A DNA stretch of 18,927 nt from Candidatus Kerfeldbacteria bacterium (GCA_016207285.1 JACQPW010000058.1:1-18927), one strand, 5' to 3'; shown: positions 1 through 6,892, numbered from the stretch's first letter. The notes: a model not told the origin generated them from the letters alone. Made by a program: numbers and translations.

Positions 1-65
1 CCAAGTGGTAAGGCAGGAGTCTGCAAAACTCTTATGCGCCGGTTCGATTCCGGCCCAGGCCTCCA
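1..65 (+). tRNA. tRNA-Cys (GCA), 5' end missing
   Basis: The anticodon loop CTGCAAA at 21-27 carries anticodon GCA (23-25) between the stems GGAGT and ACTCT. The T arm GCCGG-TTCGATT-CCGGC follows, then the 3' acceptor strand CCAGGCC (55-61), discriminator U62 and an encoded CCA (63-65). U at the discriminator is the classic cysteine identity base. About ten bases of the 5' acceptor strand lie before the window. The CCA here is encoded, unlike in the tRNA-Gly and tRNA-Leu nearby. Confidence 0.95.
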
Positions 66-68
66 AAA

Positions 69-323
69 TTACTTCAGTAAGCGAGTGAGCGTAATCTCAT
101 CTTCACTGCCACCAACCAAGAACTCATACGTGGAACGGTAGTGGTACTTGGTTTTACAGAGCGGGCATTGGGCGATGTAGTCATCCACCGAGTGATAGTC
201 TTCTTCAATCCGTGTTAGTTCATTAAAAGCTAGCGGTAAAGAGGAACTGTATTCCGGTTTGCCGTTTTTATTAAAGGCGGTTTCTACGTCAGCTAACTGG
301 GAGCAAATGCGGCAGGAGTCCAT
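69..323 (-). CDS. Small CxxC-pair protein, putative zinc-binding, function unknown
   Basis: An 84-residue acidic protein with two Cys-x-x-Cys pairs, CRIC at residues 4-7 and CPLC at about 53-56. This is the usual spacing for a small zinc ribbon or rubredoxin-like knuckle. No signal peptide or membrane segment is visible. It starts one base after the stop of the TauE/SafE-like permease gene (stop codon 325-327), so the two are almost certainly co-transcribed and perhaps translationally coupled. I do not recognise the family. Zinc binding is inferred from the cysteines only. The stop is three bases from the end of tRNA-Cys on the opposite strand, leaving no room for a terminator between them. 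Confidence 0.7.
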   Translation of the reverse strand: MDSCRICSQLADVETAFNKNGKPEYSSSLPLAFNELTRIEEDYHSVDDYIAQCPLCKTKYHYRSTYEFLVGGSEDEITLTRLLK

Positions 324-324
324 C

Positions 325-1110
325 TTAGAAAAAAAACTTATAAATCAGCTGACTACCTAAAAATAATAAGAGCAGCACTAAGGTTGCTTTTAGGAATGTC
401 CGTGGCACGTACTGAACAAATCGGCTCCCAATCAATACGCCGGGTATGGAACCAATCAGCAAGGACAACGTTAATGTCCAATTCACATTACCCGCGAACA
501 AATGGAGTAGTCCAGCTGTAAATAGAAGAATAGTGGCGTGTACAATATCGCTGCCAATTAGCTTGCGTGTACTTGTATTATAAATCACCAGCATCATCAC
601 CAACATAATGCTGCCAGCACCAACGGATGTTAGACCGACCAGAAAACCACCAATTGCTCCCGTCAGAACAGTATAGGCAGCCTTATGCTGTTCAACTCCC
701 AACCAATCGTGGAGTCTTTGTTTAAGACGACGGATATCAAAAAAAATGCTGATGAATAGTGTCGTAGCCGATGAACAAATAGCGATACCAATCGCCAACT
801 TAAAATATTCACTGGCTATTGGTGTAGCATGGTTGATGTATTCAGCCAGCAACGAACCCACAATAGCTCCCGGAACTGATCCATAGGCTAGGCGACGTAC
901 TAACTGACTATCAACGGTTTTTTGCTTAATATGTACTGCCGACCCCACAACTTTGGTGATGGCTGCATAGATAATATCTGATCCAACAGCTACTACGGGA
1001 TCGTAATGTAAAAAGGTAATCAAGATAGGTGTCATCATGGCTCCACCGCCCATACTGGTCATACCAATAAGCAAACCAACTACGAATCCAACTAGGATGA
1101 GAATCAGCAT
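325..1110 (-). CDS. TauE/SafE-family membrane permease
   Basis: A 261-residue polytopic membrane protein matching the sulfite exporter TauE/SafE family (DUF81) in length and layout: two homologous halves of about four helices each. The N-terminal half begins with a glycine-rich helix (GFVVGLLIGMTSMGGGAMM), which is the family hallmark. The second half repeats it near residues 152-172 as GAIGGFLVGLTSVGAGSIML. A hydrophilic loop around residues 125-143 joins the halves. Family members move sulfite, sulfoacetate or other small organic anions across the inner membrane; the substrate here cannot be told. It is the first gene of a two-gene unit with the CxxC protein. An extended -10-like box (TGATATTCT on the minus strand, hexamer 1121-1126) lies 10 nt before the ATG, so the leader would be very short. 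Confidence 0.88.
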   Translation of the reverse strand: MLILILVGFVVGLLIGMTSMGGGAMMTPILITFLHYDPVVAVGSDIIYAAITKVVGSAVHIKQKTVDSQLVRRLAYGSVPGAIVGSLLAEYINHATPIASEYFKLAIGIAICSSATTLFISIFFDIRRLKQRLHDWLGVEQHKAAYTVLTGAIGGFLVGLTSVGAGSIMLVMMLVIYNTSTRKLIGSDIVHATILLFTAGLLHLFAGNVNWTLTLSLLIGSIPGVLIGSRFVQYVPRTFLKATLVLLLLFLGSQLIYKFFF

Positions 1111-1120
1111 AGTATGGTAA

Positions 1121-1129
1121 AGAATATCA
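1121..1129 (-). promoter_or_regulatory. Extended -10 box for the TauE/SafE gene
   Basis: Minus-strand TGA-TATTCT, with the hexamer at 1121-1126 and TGn at 1127-1129, ends 10 nt before the ATG at 1110. No matching -35 is visible. The predicted leader is only about 3-4 nt. A TATAAT further upstream (1168-1173 on the minus strand) is an alternative. Confidence 0.4.
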
Positions 1130-1143
1130 CAAGCTGAACAGCA

Positions 1144-1172
1144 TTGACAGCCAAAGCACTATTTCCTATTAT
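1144..1172 (+). promoter_or_regulatory. Sigma-70-type promoter upstream of tRNA-Gly
   Basis: TTGACA (1144-1149), a 17-nt spacer and TATTAT (1167-1172) form a near-consensus promoter facing tRNA-Gly. Transcription would begin near 1179 and run through a hairpin-containing leader before the tRNA at 1236. Confidence 0.6.
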
Positions 1173-1197
1173 ACTGTGACTACACGTCTTACCTCTA

Positions 1198-1211
1198 GCG
1201 AGCTTGCTCGC
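1198..1211. repeat. Perfect palindrome GCGAGC-TT-GCTCGC
   Basis: A perfect 6-bp inverted repeat with a 2-nt loop lies in the leader between the tRNA-Gly promoter and the tRNA. Similar GCGAG strings follow at 1236-1240 (tRNA acceptor) and at 80-84. It could be a processing signal or a remnant of a dispersed repeat; nothing in the window decides. Confidence 0.6.
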
Positions 1212-1235
1212 CGTAGTGAGTGTAAACGAACGTAG

Positions 1236-1308
1236 GCGAGAATAGCTCAGTTGGTAGAGCGTCTCCTTGCCAAGGAGAAGGTCGCGGGTCCGAGTCCCGT
1301 TTCTCGCT
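1236..1308 (+). tRNA. tRNA-Gly (GCC)
   Basis: Acceptor strands GCGAGAA (1236-1242) and TTCTCGC (1301-1307) pair perfectly, with discriminator U1308. The anticodon stem TCTCC/GGAGA encloses TTGCCAA (1267-1273), giving anticodon GCC at 1269-1271. The T arm is GCGGG-TCCGAGT-CCCGT, allowing a G-T pair. No CCA is encoded; the next bases are CA-TT, so CCA must be added after transcription. Confidence 0.95.
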
Positions 1309-1331
1309 CATTCAAGTACTTTACGATATAC

Positions 1332-1343
1332 TATAGTGATCCT
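1332..1343 (+). promoter_or_regulatory. -10 box for leaderless start of the small tail-anchored gene
   Basis: TATAGT (1332-1337) is followed by exactly 6 nt and then the ATG at 1344, placing the A of ATG at the expected +1. The same 6-nt spacing occurs at nfo and rnhB. An overlapping TATACT (1327-1332) is an alternative. Confidence 0.5.
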
Positions 1344-1610
1344 ATGAATCCATTAGCCGTCGGAATAGATTACATTCGCCAGTGCCGCGCCTTAGGTTTT
1401 AGCGATGCGGAAATTATCCAAGAATTACAAAAAACCGGTTGGCAAACCGGTGACATTAATGCGGCCTTACTGCAGGCGACAGTGACCGCAAAACCAGCCA
1501 AACGCTCTAACCGTTGGCTGTGGATTTTGCTGATTAGCCTCTGTGTTGCCTTGATCGCCTTAGCTGGTGTCGGCACCTGGCTGATTACCTCTGGCCGCCT
1601 CGGCAACTAG
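1344..1610 (+). CDS. Small tail-anchored membrane protein with UBA-like N-terminus
   Basis: The frame opens inside tRNA-Gly, but the credible start is the ATG at 1344, giving 88 residues. Residues 8-45 form a helical hairpin of the type 'DYIRQCRALGFSDAEI...L...GW...DINAAL', reminiscent of UBA/CUE-like three-helix modules. A basic linker (AKPAKRSNR, about 49-57) is followed by one hydrophobic helix at about 58-81 and a short tail. From general familiarity, such N-terminal modules joined to membrane segments are common in CPR genomes, but their role is unknown. The gene stands alone between two tRNAs with its own -10 box 6 nt before the ATG and no Shine-Dalgarno. A longer 119-residue reading would overlap the tRNA and is rejected. 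Confidence 0.7.
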   Translation: MNPLAVGIDYIRQCRALGFSDAEIIQELQKTGWQTGDINAALLQATVTAKPAKRSNRWLWILLISLCVALIALAGVGTWLITSGRLGN

Positions 1611-1615
1611 TTCAA

Positions 1616-1644
1616 TTGACGAGTCAATAAAATCCTAGTATTCT
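1616..1644 (+). promoter_or_regulatory. Promoter of tRNA-Leu
   Basis: TTGACG (1616-1621), a 17-nt spacer and TATTCT (1639-1644) lie just upstream of tRNA-Leu. Initiation near 1651 would give an 11-nt 5' leader. Confidence 0.7.
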
Positions 1645-1661
1645 CTCGAAACAGGCTTACC

Positions 1662-1745
1662 GCCGGGATGGTGGAACTGGTAGACACAACGGACTTAAAA
1701 TCCGTCGGTAGCGATACCATGAGGGTTCGATTCCCTCTCTCGGCA
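1662..1745 (+). tRNA. tRNA-Leu (UAA)
   Basis: Acceptor GCCGGGA (1662-1668) pairs with TCTCGGC (1738-1744) through one G-U, with discriminator A1745 as expected for leucine. The anticodon arm ACGGA-CTTAAAA-TCCGT gives anticodon UAA. A variable arm (CGGTAGCGATACCATG region) makes it a class II tRNA of 84 nt. No CCA is encoded. A weak 5-bp hairpin ACCAG-TTCT-CTGGT at 1767-1780 follows and may mark the 3' end. Confidence 0.95.
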
Positions 1746-1791
1746 CATCACAACACGGTACCCTAGACCAGTTCTCTGGTTTGGCGTAGAC

Positions 1792-1797
1792 TATAGT
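1792..1797 (+). promoter_or_regulatory. -10 box for the membrane-protein operon
   Basis: TATAGT, with a T-rich and GTAGAC-containing upstream region but no clear -35. Initiation near 1804 would give a leader of about 12 nt before the ATG at 1816, with no Shine-Dalgarno. Confidence 0.4.
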
Positions 1798-1815
1798 CGT
1801 TAACAACCAACATCC

Positions 1816-2313
1816 ATGGATTGGGCAACGGCAATCAAACTATTACATATTATCGGCACGGTACTGGGCGTAGGCGGTGAAACGCTTGGGTCGATTTTTT
1901 ACTTTAGAGCTTTAAGGGATGGTAATATTAATCCAACGGAATCTGAATTTTTACGTGTTAGTTTTCAAGTATTGCGGGTTGGGTTAATCCTACTGGTAAT
2001 CTCGGGTTTTGGATATTTCCTTAATATGCGTTTTTCCGAACATACCGCCTATATTTTTGAGCCTCGTTTAATCGCCAAGCTGTCGTTAGTGGTTATTCTA
2101 CTGGGCAACGCACTATTACTACACATGCACAAAATTCCAATGTGGATTGGCGGGGCTATTTCGATCACTTCATGGTATGCCGCCTTAATCCTTGGCGGGT
2201 GGCGCGGCTTGGACGCATCACTTCTCACTATTACCTTAGTATACCTAGCCTTCGTTGTCGTTGTAGCCATTGGTGAACGTACTCTCAGAAAAATGATGCA
2301 TATCCCATTATGA
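1816..2313 (+). CDS. Integral membrane protein, unknown function (operon gene 1)
   Basis: A 165-residue hydrophobic protein with about four to five transmembrane segments: residues 8-28, 50-70, 83-101, 107-127 and 134-153. It has no cleavable signal peptide. Histidines lie close to membrane borders, in LLHIIG of helix 1 and LLHMHK after helix 3. I cannot assign a family. The ATG at 1816 follows a -10-like box, and the stop overlaps the next start by 4 nt (ATGA at 2310-2313), so translation is probably coupled to the next gene. Three consecutive small membrane proteins in this operon suggest a multi-subunit membrane complex; that is inference only. Confidence 0.75.
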   Translation: MDWATAIKLLHIIGTVLGVGGETLGSIFYFRALRDGNINPTESEFLRVSFQVLRVGLILLVISGFGYFLNMRFSEHTAYIFEPRLIAKLSLVVILLGNALLLHMHKIPMWIGGAISITSWYAALILGGWRGLDASLLTITLVYLAFVVVVAIGERTLRKMMHIPL

Positions 2314-2765
2314 CCTTTATACAGCAACTCGCATTAATCACTCATGTTTTGCTCGGTGTGCTTGGTGTTATCGGATCCTACGCTTGTTGGTTACAACTGT
2401 CTGGAAAAAATTATAACTTCCGCTGGTTAAATACTGTCGCTACTGTGTCGTGCCTGAGCTATTGGCTGTCATGGCTCACGGCTGGATACTACTACGTGAC
2501 ATACTATGGCACGGCTGTGAAACCAGGCATTAAAGCTGGTGCGTATCCATGGGCTCACACCATTGTGATGGAGAGCAAAGAACACATTTTCATTCTGCTA
2601 CCATTCCTCGCTATCCTCTTGTTAGTGCTGTTGCAGTATGCCAAGCGACAAGTCACCACGCATCCTGATTTGCTCAGTGCCATGCGCTGGACGGCCGGTG
2701 TCACAACCGTACTCGGTATCGTTGTGACGTTAGCTGGTGTCTTAATTACTGGTGCCGTCCGCTAA
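2310..2765 (+). CDS. Integral membrane protein, unknown function (operon gene 2)
   Basis: A 151-residue protein with four predicted membrane helices at about residues 7-27, 41-62, 92-110 and 124-147. Helix 1 contains LITHVLLG. The loop before helix 3 contains WAHTIVMESKEH, so histidines sit at helix ends in a way sometimes seen in membrane heme proteins or quinone-interacting subunits. Aromatic residues are clustered in the loop after helix 2 (TAGYYYVTYYG). The family is not recognised. The start overlaps the upstream stop by 4 nt, and only one base separates its stop from the next ATG. Confidence 0.75.
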   Translation: MTFIQQLALITHVLLGVLGVIGSYACWLQLSGKNYNFRWLNTVATVSCLSYWLSWLTAGYYYVTYYGTAVKPGIKAGAYPWAHTIVMESKEHIFILLPFLAILLLVLLQYAKRQVTTHPDLLSAMRWTAGVTTVLGIVVTLAGVLITGAVR

Positions 2766-2766
2766 T

Positions 2767-3096
2767 ATGACTCATCCCACAACCCAACCCAAACTCATCC
2801 AAGTTACCGCTTATGCAACCATAGCCACAGTGGTGCTAGTCGTTGTGCTCACTATCCTGGCCGAACTGCAACCGGCACTGAAAACCTGGTTGCAAACTAG
2901 TTTCACACACCACTGGATTGGTAAAAGTACCCTCGCGGTTATTACATTTGTGGTCACTGGTCTAGCTTGCTGGTTTGTACCATTCACTCACACAGAGACG
3001 ACGGCCTTTCGAGCAGTGCGGCTAGCCTGCTGGGCTAGTGCTCTAGGGGTGATTGCGATCGTCGGCTTCTTTTGCTACGAAGCGTTTGCCGCTTAG
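2767..3096 (+). CDS. Small integral membrane protein, unknown function (operon gene 3)
   Basis: A 109-residue protein from the ATG at 2767, with three hydrophobic segments at about residues 13-33, 52-73 and 84-106. A GTG at 2752 would add five residues and overlap the previous gene. The ATG is preferred because it lies one base past the upstream stop, matching the tight spacing elsewhere in the operon. A soluble stretch with HH and several Thr and Gln residues lies between the first two helices. No family is recognised. Its position between another membrane protein and an SRPBCC protein suggests a shared pathway, but no substrate can be named. Confidence 0.7.
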   Translation: MTHPTTQPKLIQVTAYATIATVVLVVVLTILAELQPALKTWLQTSFTHHWIGKSTLAVITFVVTGLACWFVPFTHTETTAFRAVRLACWASALGVIAIVGFFCYEAFAA

Positions 3097-3100
3097 TACT

Positions 3101-3487
3101 ATGATCACATTACATACCATCATTCCGGCTACTCCAGCACAAATCTATGCCGCGTGGTTGGATGGAAAAAAACATGCAGCCATGACTGGCGGAAAAGCCA
3201 CTGGCAGCGCAAAAGTAGGTAGTAAATTTACCGCCTGGGATGGTTACATCTGGGGTAAGAATGTAAAGTTGCTTAAAGATAAACTCATTGTGCAAGCCTG
3301 GCGTACGAGTGAGTTCTCCGATGATGATCCTGACTCAACCCTGACGATTACACTCACCAAAATAAAGTCTGGTACAAAATTAAGTTTAAAACACGGCGGC
3401 ACACCTAAAACCCAAGAAGCCTCCTATCGCAGTGGTTGGCACGAGCACTACTTCGACCCGATGCAGGAGTACTTTGCTAGTCGCTAA
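3101..3487 (+). CDS. SRPBCC (START/Bet v1-like, AHSA1-type) domain protein
   Basis: A 128-residue single-domain protein. It opens with 'ITLHTIIPATPAQIYAAWLDGKKHAAMTGGKA', the typical first strand and helix of AHSA1/SRPBCC proteins, followed by 'G.KFTAWDGYIWGKN' and 'IVQAWR.SEF..DDPDSTLTITL', the beta strands lining the hydrophobic cavity, and a C-terminal helix 'SGWHEHYFDPMQEYF'. Family members bind hydrophobic ligands or act as small chaperone-like or toxin-like proteins; no ligand can be inferred here. The ATG at 3101 is chosen over an upstream in-frame GTG/ATG region inside the previous gene. It lies 4 nt after the previous stop, as the last gene of the operon. Its stop overlaps the convergent C39-like gene. 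Confidence 0.85.
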   Translation: MITLHTIIPATPAQIYAAWLDGKKHAAMTGGKATGSAKVGSKFTAWDGYIWGKNVKLLKDKLIVQAWRTSEFSDDDPDSTLTITLTKIKSGTKLSLKHGGTPKTQEASYRSGWHEHYFDPMQEYFASR

Positions 3488-4536
3488 GGTCTAACTACCA
3501 CTACCACTGGTGTGGCCGTGGCGGTACTGCTTTCGGGCACACCTAGATCGTGAATGGCACTGACAAACAGATCGGCGTTATAGCGGTAGTGTTCGCCGTA
3601 CATGGTACCAGGATCATTGGTGATAAAGTCGTTACCGTCATAACCGATAATCACCATCATGTGATAATAAGGTCCACCATTACGATAGTGTGGATTATTT
3701 AGAGCCTTGCCATACACCGGCGCGATCACCGGTTTGCCCTGGCTTAACCACTTTTTGATCTGCTGTTTAGTGACTTCAGGCGATATGATGGCATCGAACC
3801 CTAAATAACCACGGGCAGTGGTAGCAGTAACTTCAGCTGAGGTATCAGCATGATAACCATACGCAGCTACTTCCCAATCTACAATTTCCAGGATACGCTG
3901 ATTAGCAGTCCCTGCTGATAAAGTTTGATTACGTAAAAATGCTTCCACCATTGCCAGTGAAGCTTCTTCACAAGCTTCATCATAGGGCGAGCCCCAATTG
4001 CCATACGGAGCCTGTGATGTAAACGGCACAGTTAATAACACACTAGCCGGTAAAGCATTTTTTGGAGTATTGCGCTCGATCTGGTTGAGATCACTATCGG
4101 TAATGCCCAAACCAAACCGTGTCATTACCTGCCAGGCATCACGTGGACGCCCTAGATAGTAGCGCTTACCATCTACTGGGTTCACATACCAGGCTTCGCC
4201 GTGTTGTTCTACTTGCAACACAATCTTGCCACGCACACTATGCATAATGGTGGCATCTCCATCCCAGGTATCACTGGGCTGTGGAATGAGCGCTAAGTTT
4301 GCGTCGGTAATCCCCACACCCAGATGCTTCATGATGCGAAAAGCGTTCTTGGGTTTACCTAAATAGTACCGTTCCTGGTCGGCTGGGTTTACATACCAGG
4401 CTTCACCGTGTTGTTCTACCTGCAACAGCACTCGGCCAGCTGTCCGTTCAGCCACATCACTAGCCAAGGTTTTCAAGGGAAAACAAACTGTTAAACAGAA
4501 TAATGCAGCATAGAACCATGATGCCTGCTTTGTCAT
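3484..4536 (-). CDS. Secreted C39-like cysteine peptidase with two WYVNP repeats
   Basis: A 350-residue protein with a Sec signal peptide (residues 1-26, ending LASD). Two tandem repeats of about 53 residues follow (34-86 and 103-155), each reading 'L/VLQVEQHGEAWYVNP..-RYYLG.P..A...M...G.GITD'. The C-terminal domain (165-330) is a peptidase C39-like fold (C39_2 type), with candidate catalytic Cys189 in DEACEEASL, His292 in YYHMMVIIGYD and Asn307/Asp308 in ITNDPG. The WYVNP repeat is, to my knowledge, recurrent in CPR surface proteins and is probably a wall- or polymer-binding module. The tail is a Ser/Thr/Ala and poly-Val stretch. It is the last gene of the nfo operon, 10 nt after the IMPase-family gene, and its stop overlaps the convergent SRPBCC gene. 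Substrate is unknown. Confidence 0.85.
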   Translation of the reverse strand: MTKQASWFYAALFCLTVCFPLKTLASDVAERTAGRVLLQVEQHGEAWYVNPADQERYYLGKPKNAFRIMKHLGVGITDANLALIPQPSDTWDGDATIMHSVRGKIVLQVEQHGEAWYVNPVDGKRYYLGRPRDAWQVMTRFGLGITDSDLNQIERNTPKNALPASVLLTVPFTSQAPYGNWGSPYDEACEEASLAMVEAFLRNQTLSAGTANQRILEIVDWEVAAYGYHADTSAEVTATTARGYLGFDAIISPEVTKQQIKKWLSQGKPVIAPVYGKALNNPHYRNGGPYYHMMVIIGYDGNDFITNDPGTMYGEHYRYNADLFVSAIHDLGVPESSTATATPVVVVVRP

Positions 4537-4546
4537 ATGCCCTAGA

Positions 4547-5338
4547 CTAAATCTTCTTCTCTTTAATCACTTTCAAAATCTGTTTGTGGATCTTACCATT
4601 GGTAGCCACTAAACCATTTTTGGCGATGGCACTGGGATCACCCACAAAATCTGTGACATTGCCGCCAGCTTCACGAATCATTAACATACCAGCCGCGACA
4701 TCCCAAATACGGATCGGAGGGGTGATGATCATGCCATCCACCCGACCAGCAGCCACAAAGGCTAGCTCCAGGGATGAGGAACCGAAGTGGCGCATCGAGC
4801 GCGCCTCAAATTCAAAATGTTGATAAGCCGCTACGGCACGCTGGAGTGACTTCTTTTCATGCGAATAAGCGAAACACAAGAAGGAAGTCTTTAGGTTGTC
4901 TTCGTTGGAAACGTGCATACGCATTTCGTTGCGGCGGGCACCCTTACCCTTTTCTGCCACAAACAATTCACGGGTATAAGGAGAATAGATCACTCCAATC
5001 ACTGGTTCACCATCTTTCAGTAACGCGATGGTGGTAGTAAAAAAAGTGTGACGCATAATAAAGTTGGTAGTTCCATCCAGTGGGTCAACTACCCATTCAT
5101 AGCCAGATTGCCCCTTACCCTTATTGAGACCGTCCTCTTCAGACAAAATACTGTGCTCTGGGAAAGCTTGGCGGATTTTGCTGACTAAGAAATGATTCAC
5201 TTTAATATCCGTACTAGTCACCAGCTCACGTTTGTCCTTAAACCGAATCTGTTCCGGAGACAAAGCGCGGAACTCTTTCATCAGCATATTGCCTGAACGC
5301 AAGGCCAGGCCAATGGCAAATTCTTTGATTACTTGCAT
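4547..5338 (-). CDS. suhB: Inositol monophosphatase family phosphatase
   Basis: A 263-residue protein with the full set of IMPase-family metal motifs: Glu67/Glu68 in SILSEEDG, Asp85 and Asp88 in WVVDPLDGTTNF, and Asp213 in IWDVAAGMLMIREAGG. These coordinate Mg2+ for hydrolysis of a small phosphate monoester such as inositol-1-phosphate, fructose-1,6-bisphosphate or PAP. Substrate preference cannot be read from these motifs, so the suhB symbol denotes family only. The 'SSSLELAFVAAGRVDG' helix is also typical. The ATG at 5338 lies one base after the stop of the MBL-fold gene upstream, consistent with co-transcription. It is likely cytoplasmic. Confidence 0.85.
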   Translation of the reverse strand: MQVIKEFAIGLALRSGNMLMKEFRALSPEQIRFKDKRELVTSTDIKVNHFLVSKIRQAFPEHSILSEEDGLNKGKGQSGYEWVVDPLDGTTNFIMRHTFFTTTIALLKDGEPVIGVIYSPYTRELFVAEKGKGARRNEMRMHVSNEDNLKTSFLCFAYSHEKKSLQRAVAAYQHFEFEARSMRHFGSSSLELAFVAAGRVDGMIITPPIRIWDVAAGMLMIREAGGNVTDFVGDPSAIAKNGLVATNGKIHKQILKVIKEKKI

Positions 5339-5339
5339 A

Positions 5340-6038
5340 CTATAACTCGATGGTCATTAACTCCTTAGCAACCTCCAGTGTACCACTAAATATCCCCTCG
5401 CCATAGTGGGTAAGAAGCAACCGTCGCACATTTGCACGCCTGGCTATATCTAAACACTGCTCAGGATTAAGGTGATGGGCAGTTATTTGACCAGACACGT
5501 TGGAGCATTCCAGTAACAACAGATCTGCATCTTTAGCCAAAGTAACGATTTGATCGTTCATGCCGGTGTCACCAGAATAGACTAAACGATGGCCAGCCTG
5601 CTCAAAGCAAAATGCAGTATCCGGAACAGTGTGGGCCATTGGAGCCGTGGTAATTGTTATATCGGCAACTTCAATAGCTGCAGTTGGCTGTTCATAAATC
5701 GTTACCTGGGTCGGTAACTTTTCCCTGACTAAGCTAGCCATGGTGGTGAACCACTCCCGAATGCCAGCGGGACCAATAATCACCAACGGTTTATCTGGAC
5801 AGGTGATAAAAAAGATCTGAAAAAAAGCTAATAAGTCCGCTACGTGATCCGGATGTGTATGACTAATGCAGATGGCATCAATATCGCTGACTTGTTTGCC
5901 TAATTTTGTTAGTGCATGTAAACAACCGCGTCCAAAATCGACCAGAATGTTAGTCTGGTTGGTACTCACCAAATTGCCGGTTGAGTTGTAGTGGGATGTA
6001 ATTTGAAAACGTCCACACCCCAAAATGGTTAACTTCAT
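5340..6038 (-). CDS. MBL-fold metallo-hydrolase, RNase Z-like
   Basis: A 232-residue metallo-beta-lactamase-fold protein with every metal ligand visible: His60-x-His62-x-Asp64-His65 in ISHTHPDHVADLL, His136 in MAHTVPD, Asp157 in YSGDTGMND and His211 in LLLTHYGE. The N-terminus (MKLTILGCGR...NQTNILVDFGRG) and the overall order match the RNase Z/arylsulfatase-like branch. It lacks the long flexible exosite arm of classical RNase Z, so a tRNA 3'-processing role is possible but unproven. That role would be relevant because two nearby tRNAs lack an encoded CCA. The start overlaps the nfo stop by 4 nt, so translation is likely coupled. Confidence 0.85.
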   Translation of the reverse strand: MKLTILGCGRFQITSHYNSTGNLVSTNQTNILVDFGRGCLHALTKLGKQVSDIDAICISHTHPDHVADLLAFFQIFFITCPDKPLVIIGPAGIREWFTTMASLVREKLPTQVTIYEQPTAAIEVADITITTAPMAHTVPDTAFCFEQAGHRLVYSGDTGMNDQIVTLAKDADLLLLECSNVSGQITAHHLNPEQCLDIARRANVRRLLLTHYGEGIFSGTLEVAKELMTIEL

Positions 6039-6877
6039 GCGGTGCGTAATCGTTTTAGTAGCGCCACGTCATCAGCTCGACCTTCGAACGGAGTTTCTAA
6101 AATGAAGTCTAGATGTTTCAGTTTAGGGTGCCGTAACACCTGTCCGATACCTTCACTACCGATTTTGCCATGACCAACATGTTCATGTCGGTCTTTTTTA
6201 CTATTCAGATCTACTTTGGAATCATTCACTTGAATCACCTGAAGCTGTTTTAAGCCCAAGTGCTGATCAAAGGCTTGAATGGTTTTATTCACTGCCGCCT
6301 TGGTACGTAGATCGTAACCAGATCCAAAGGCATGGGCCGTATCTAAACAAAAACCAACCTTAGCTTTATTGGTCTTAATTCCTTTATATAGTTGCGCCAA
6401 CTCTTCAAACCCACAGCCCAGGGTACTGCCACCCCCGGCGGTATTTTCCAGTAACAGTAAACACGATCCCTTATAACCTGTTAGTACTTTGTTTAAACTC
6501 GCAATCGCTACCTTAATACCCTCAGCTCGGCTCGGCTGACTGGCCGCACTGCCCGTATGAAACATCACCCCACGCACACCTAAACGACTGCCACGGTCTA
6601 GCTCCTCGCGCAACATAGTAATCGAACCGTGACGTAGACTAGGCTTGGCTGAGGCCAAGCTAATTAAGTAAGGAGCATGAATGTAGTACGACGTGAAGCC
6701 GTTGTCGTGCACAGCTTTTTTAAATGCTGCCACAGCGGCATCCTCTAATGGTGGGCACTTAAAACTTTGCGGCGGACGGGAAAACATTTGAAAAGTTTCC
6801 AATTGTTCCGCAACGGCATTTAAGGGGGCGTTGTATAAACCGCCAGCAGCGGAGACATGGGCACCAATTTTGGACAT
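6035..6877 (-). CDS. nfo: Endonuclease IV (AP endonuclease)
   Basis: A 280-residue TIM-barrel apurinic/apyrimidinic endonuclease of base-excision repair. The N-terminus MSKIGAHVSAAGGL is diagnostic. Trinuclear zinc ligands can be placed at His68 (IHAPY), His107 (MFHTGS), Glu144 (LLENTAGG), Asp179 and His182 (CLDTAHAFGSGYD), the DRHEHVGHG cluster (about 229-237) and Glu261 (LETP). An upstream in-frame ATG at 6925 would add 16 residues before the conserved start. The ATG at 6877 is chosen because homologues begin there and because TGT-TATACT lies exactly 6 nt before it. It is the first gene of a four-gene operon with the MBL-fold, IMPase-family and C39-like genes. Confidence 0.95.
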   Translation of the reverse strand: MSKIGAHVSAAGGLYNAPLNAVAEQLETFQMFSRPPQSFKCPPLEDAAVAAFKKAVHDNGFTSYYIHAPYLISLASAKPSLRHGSITMLREELDRGSRLGVRGVMFHTGSAASQPSRAEGIKVAIASLNKVLTGYKGSCLLLLENTAGGGSTLGCGFEELAQLYKGIKTNKAKVGFCLDTAHAFGSGYDLRTKAAVNKTIQAFDQHLGLKQLQVIQVNDSKVDLNSKKDRHEHVGHGKIGSEGIGQVLRHPKLKHLDFILETPFEGRADDVALLKRLRTA

Positions 6878-6883
6878 GGAGAC

Positions 6884-6892
6884 AGTATAACA
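6884..6892 (-). promoter_or_regulatory. Extended -10 box for leaderless nfo transcript
   Basis: Minus-strand TGT-TATACT has its hexamer at 6884-6889, 6 nt before the ATG at 6877, so +1 should coincide with the A of ATG. No clear -35 is present; the TGn extension may compensate. Confidence 0.6.

Noticed and set aside
1251..1343. Longer 119-residue version of the small membrane protein
   Set aside because: It would begin inside tRNA-Gly, and the extra residues encode the tRNA sequence. The ATG at 1344 has a well-placed -10.
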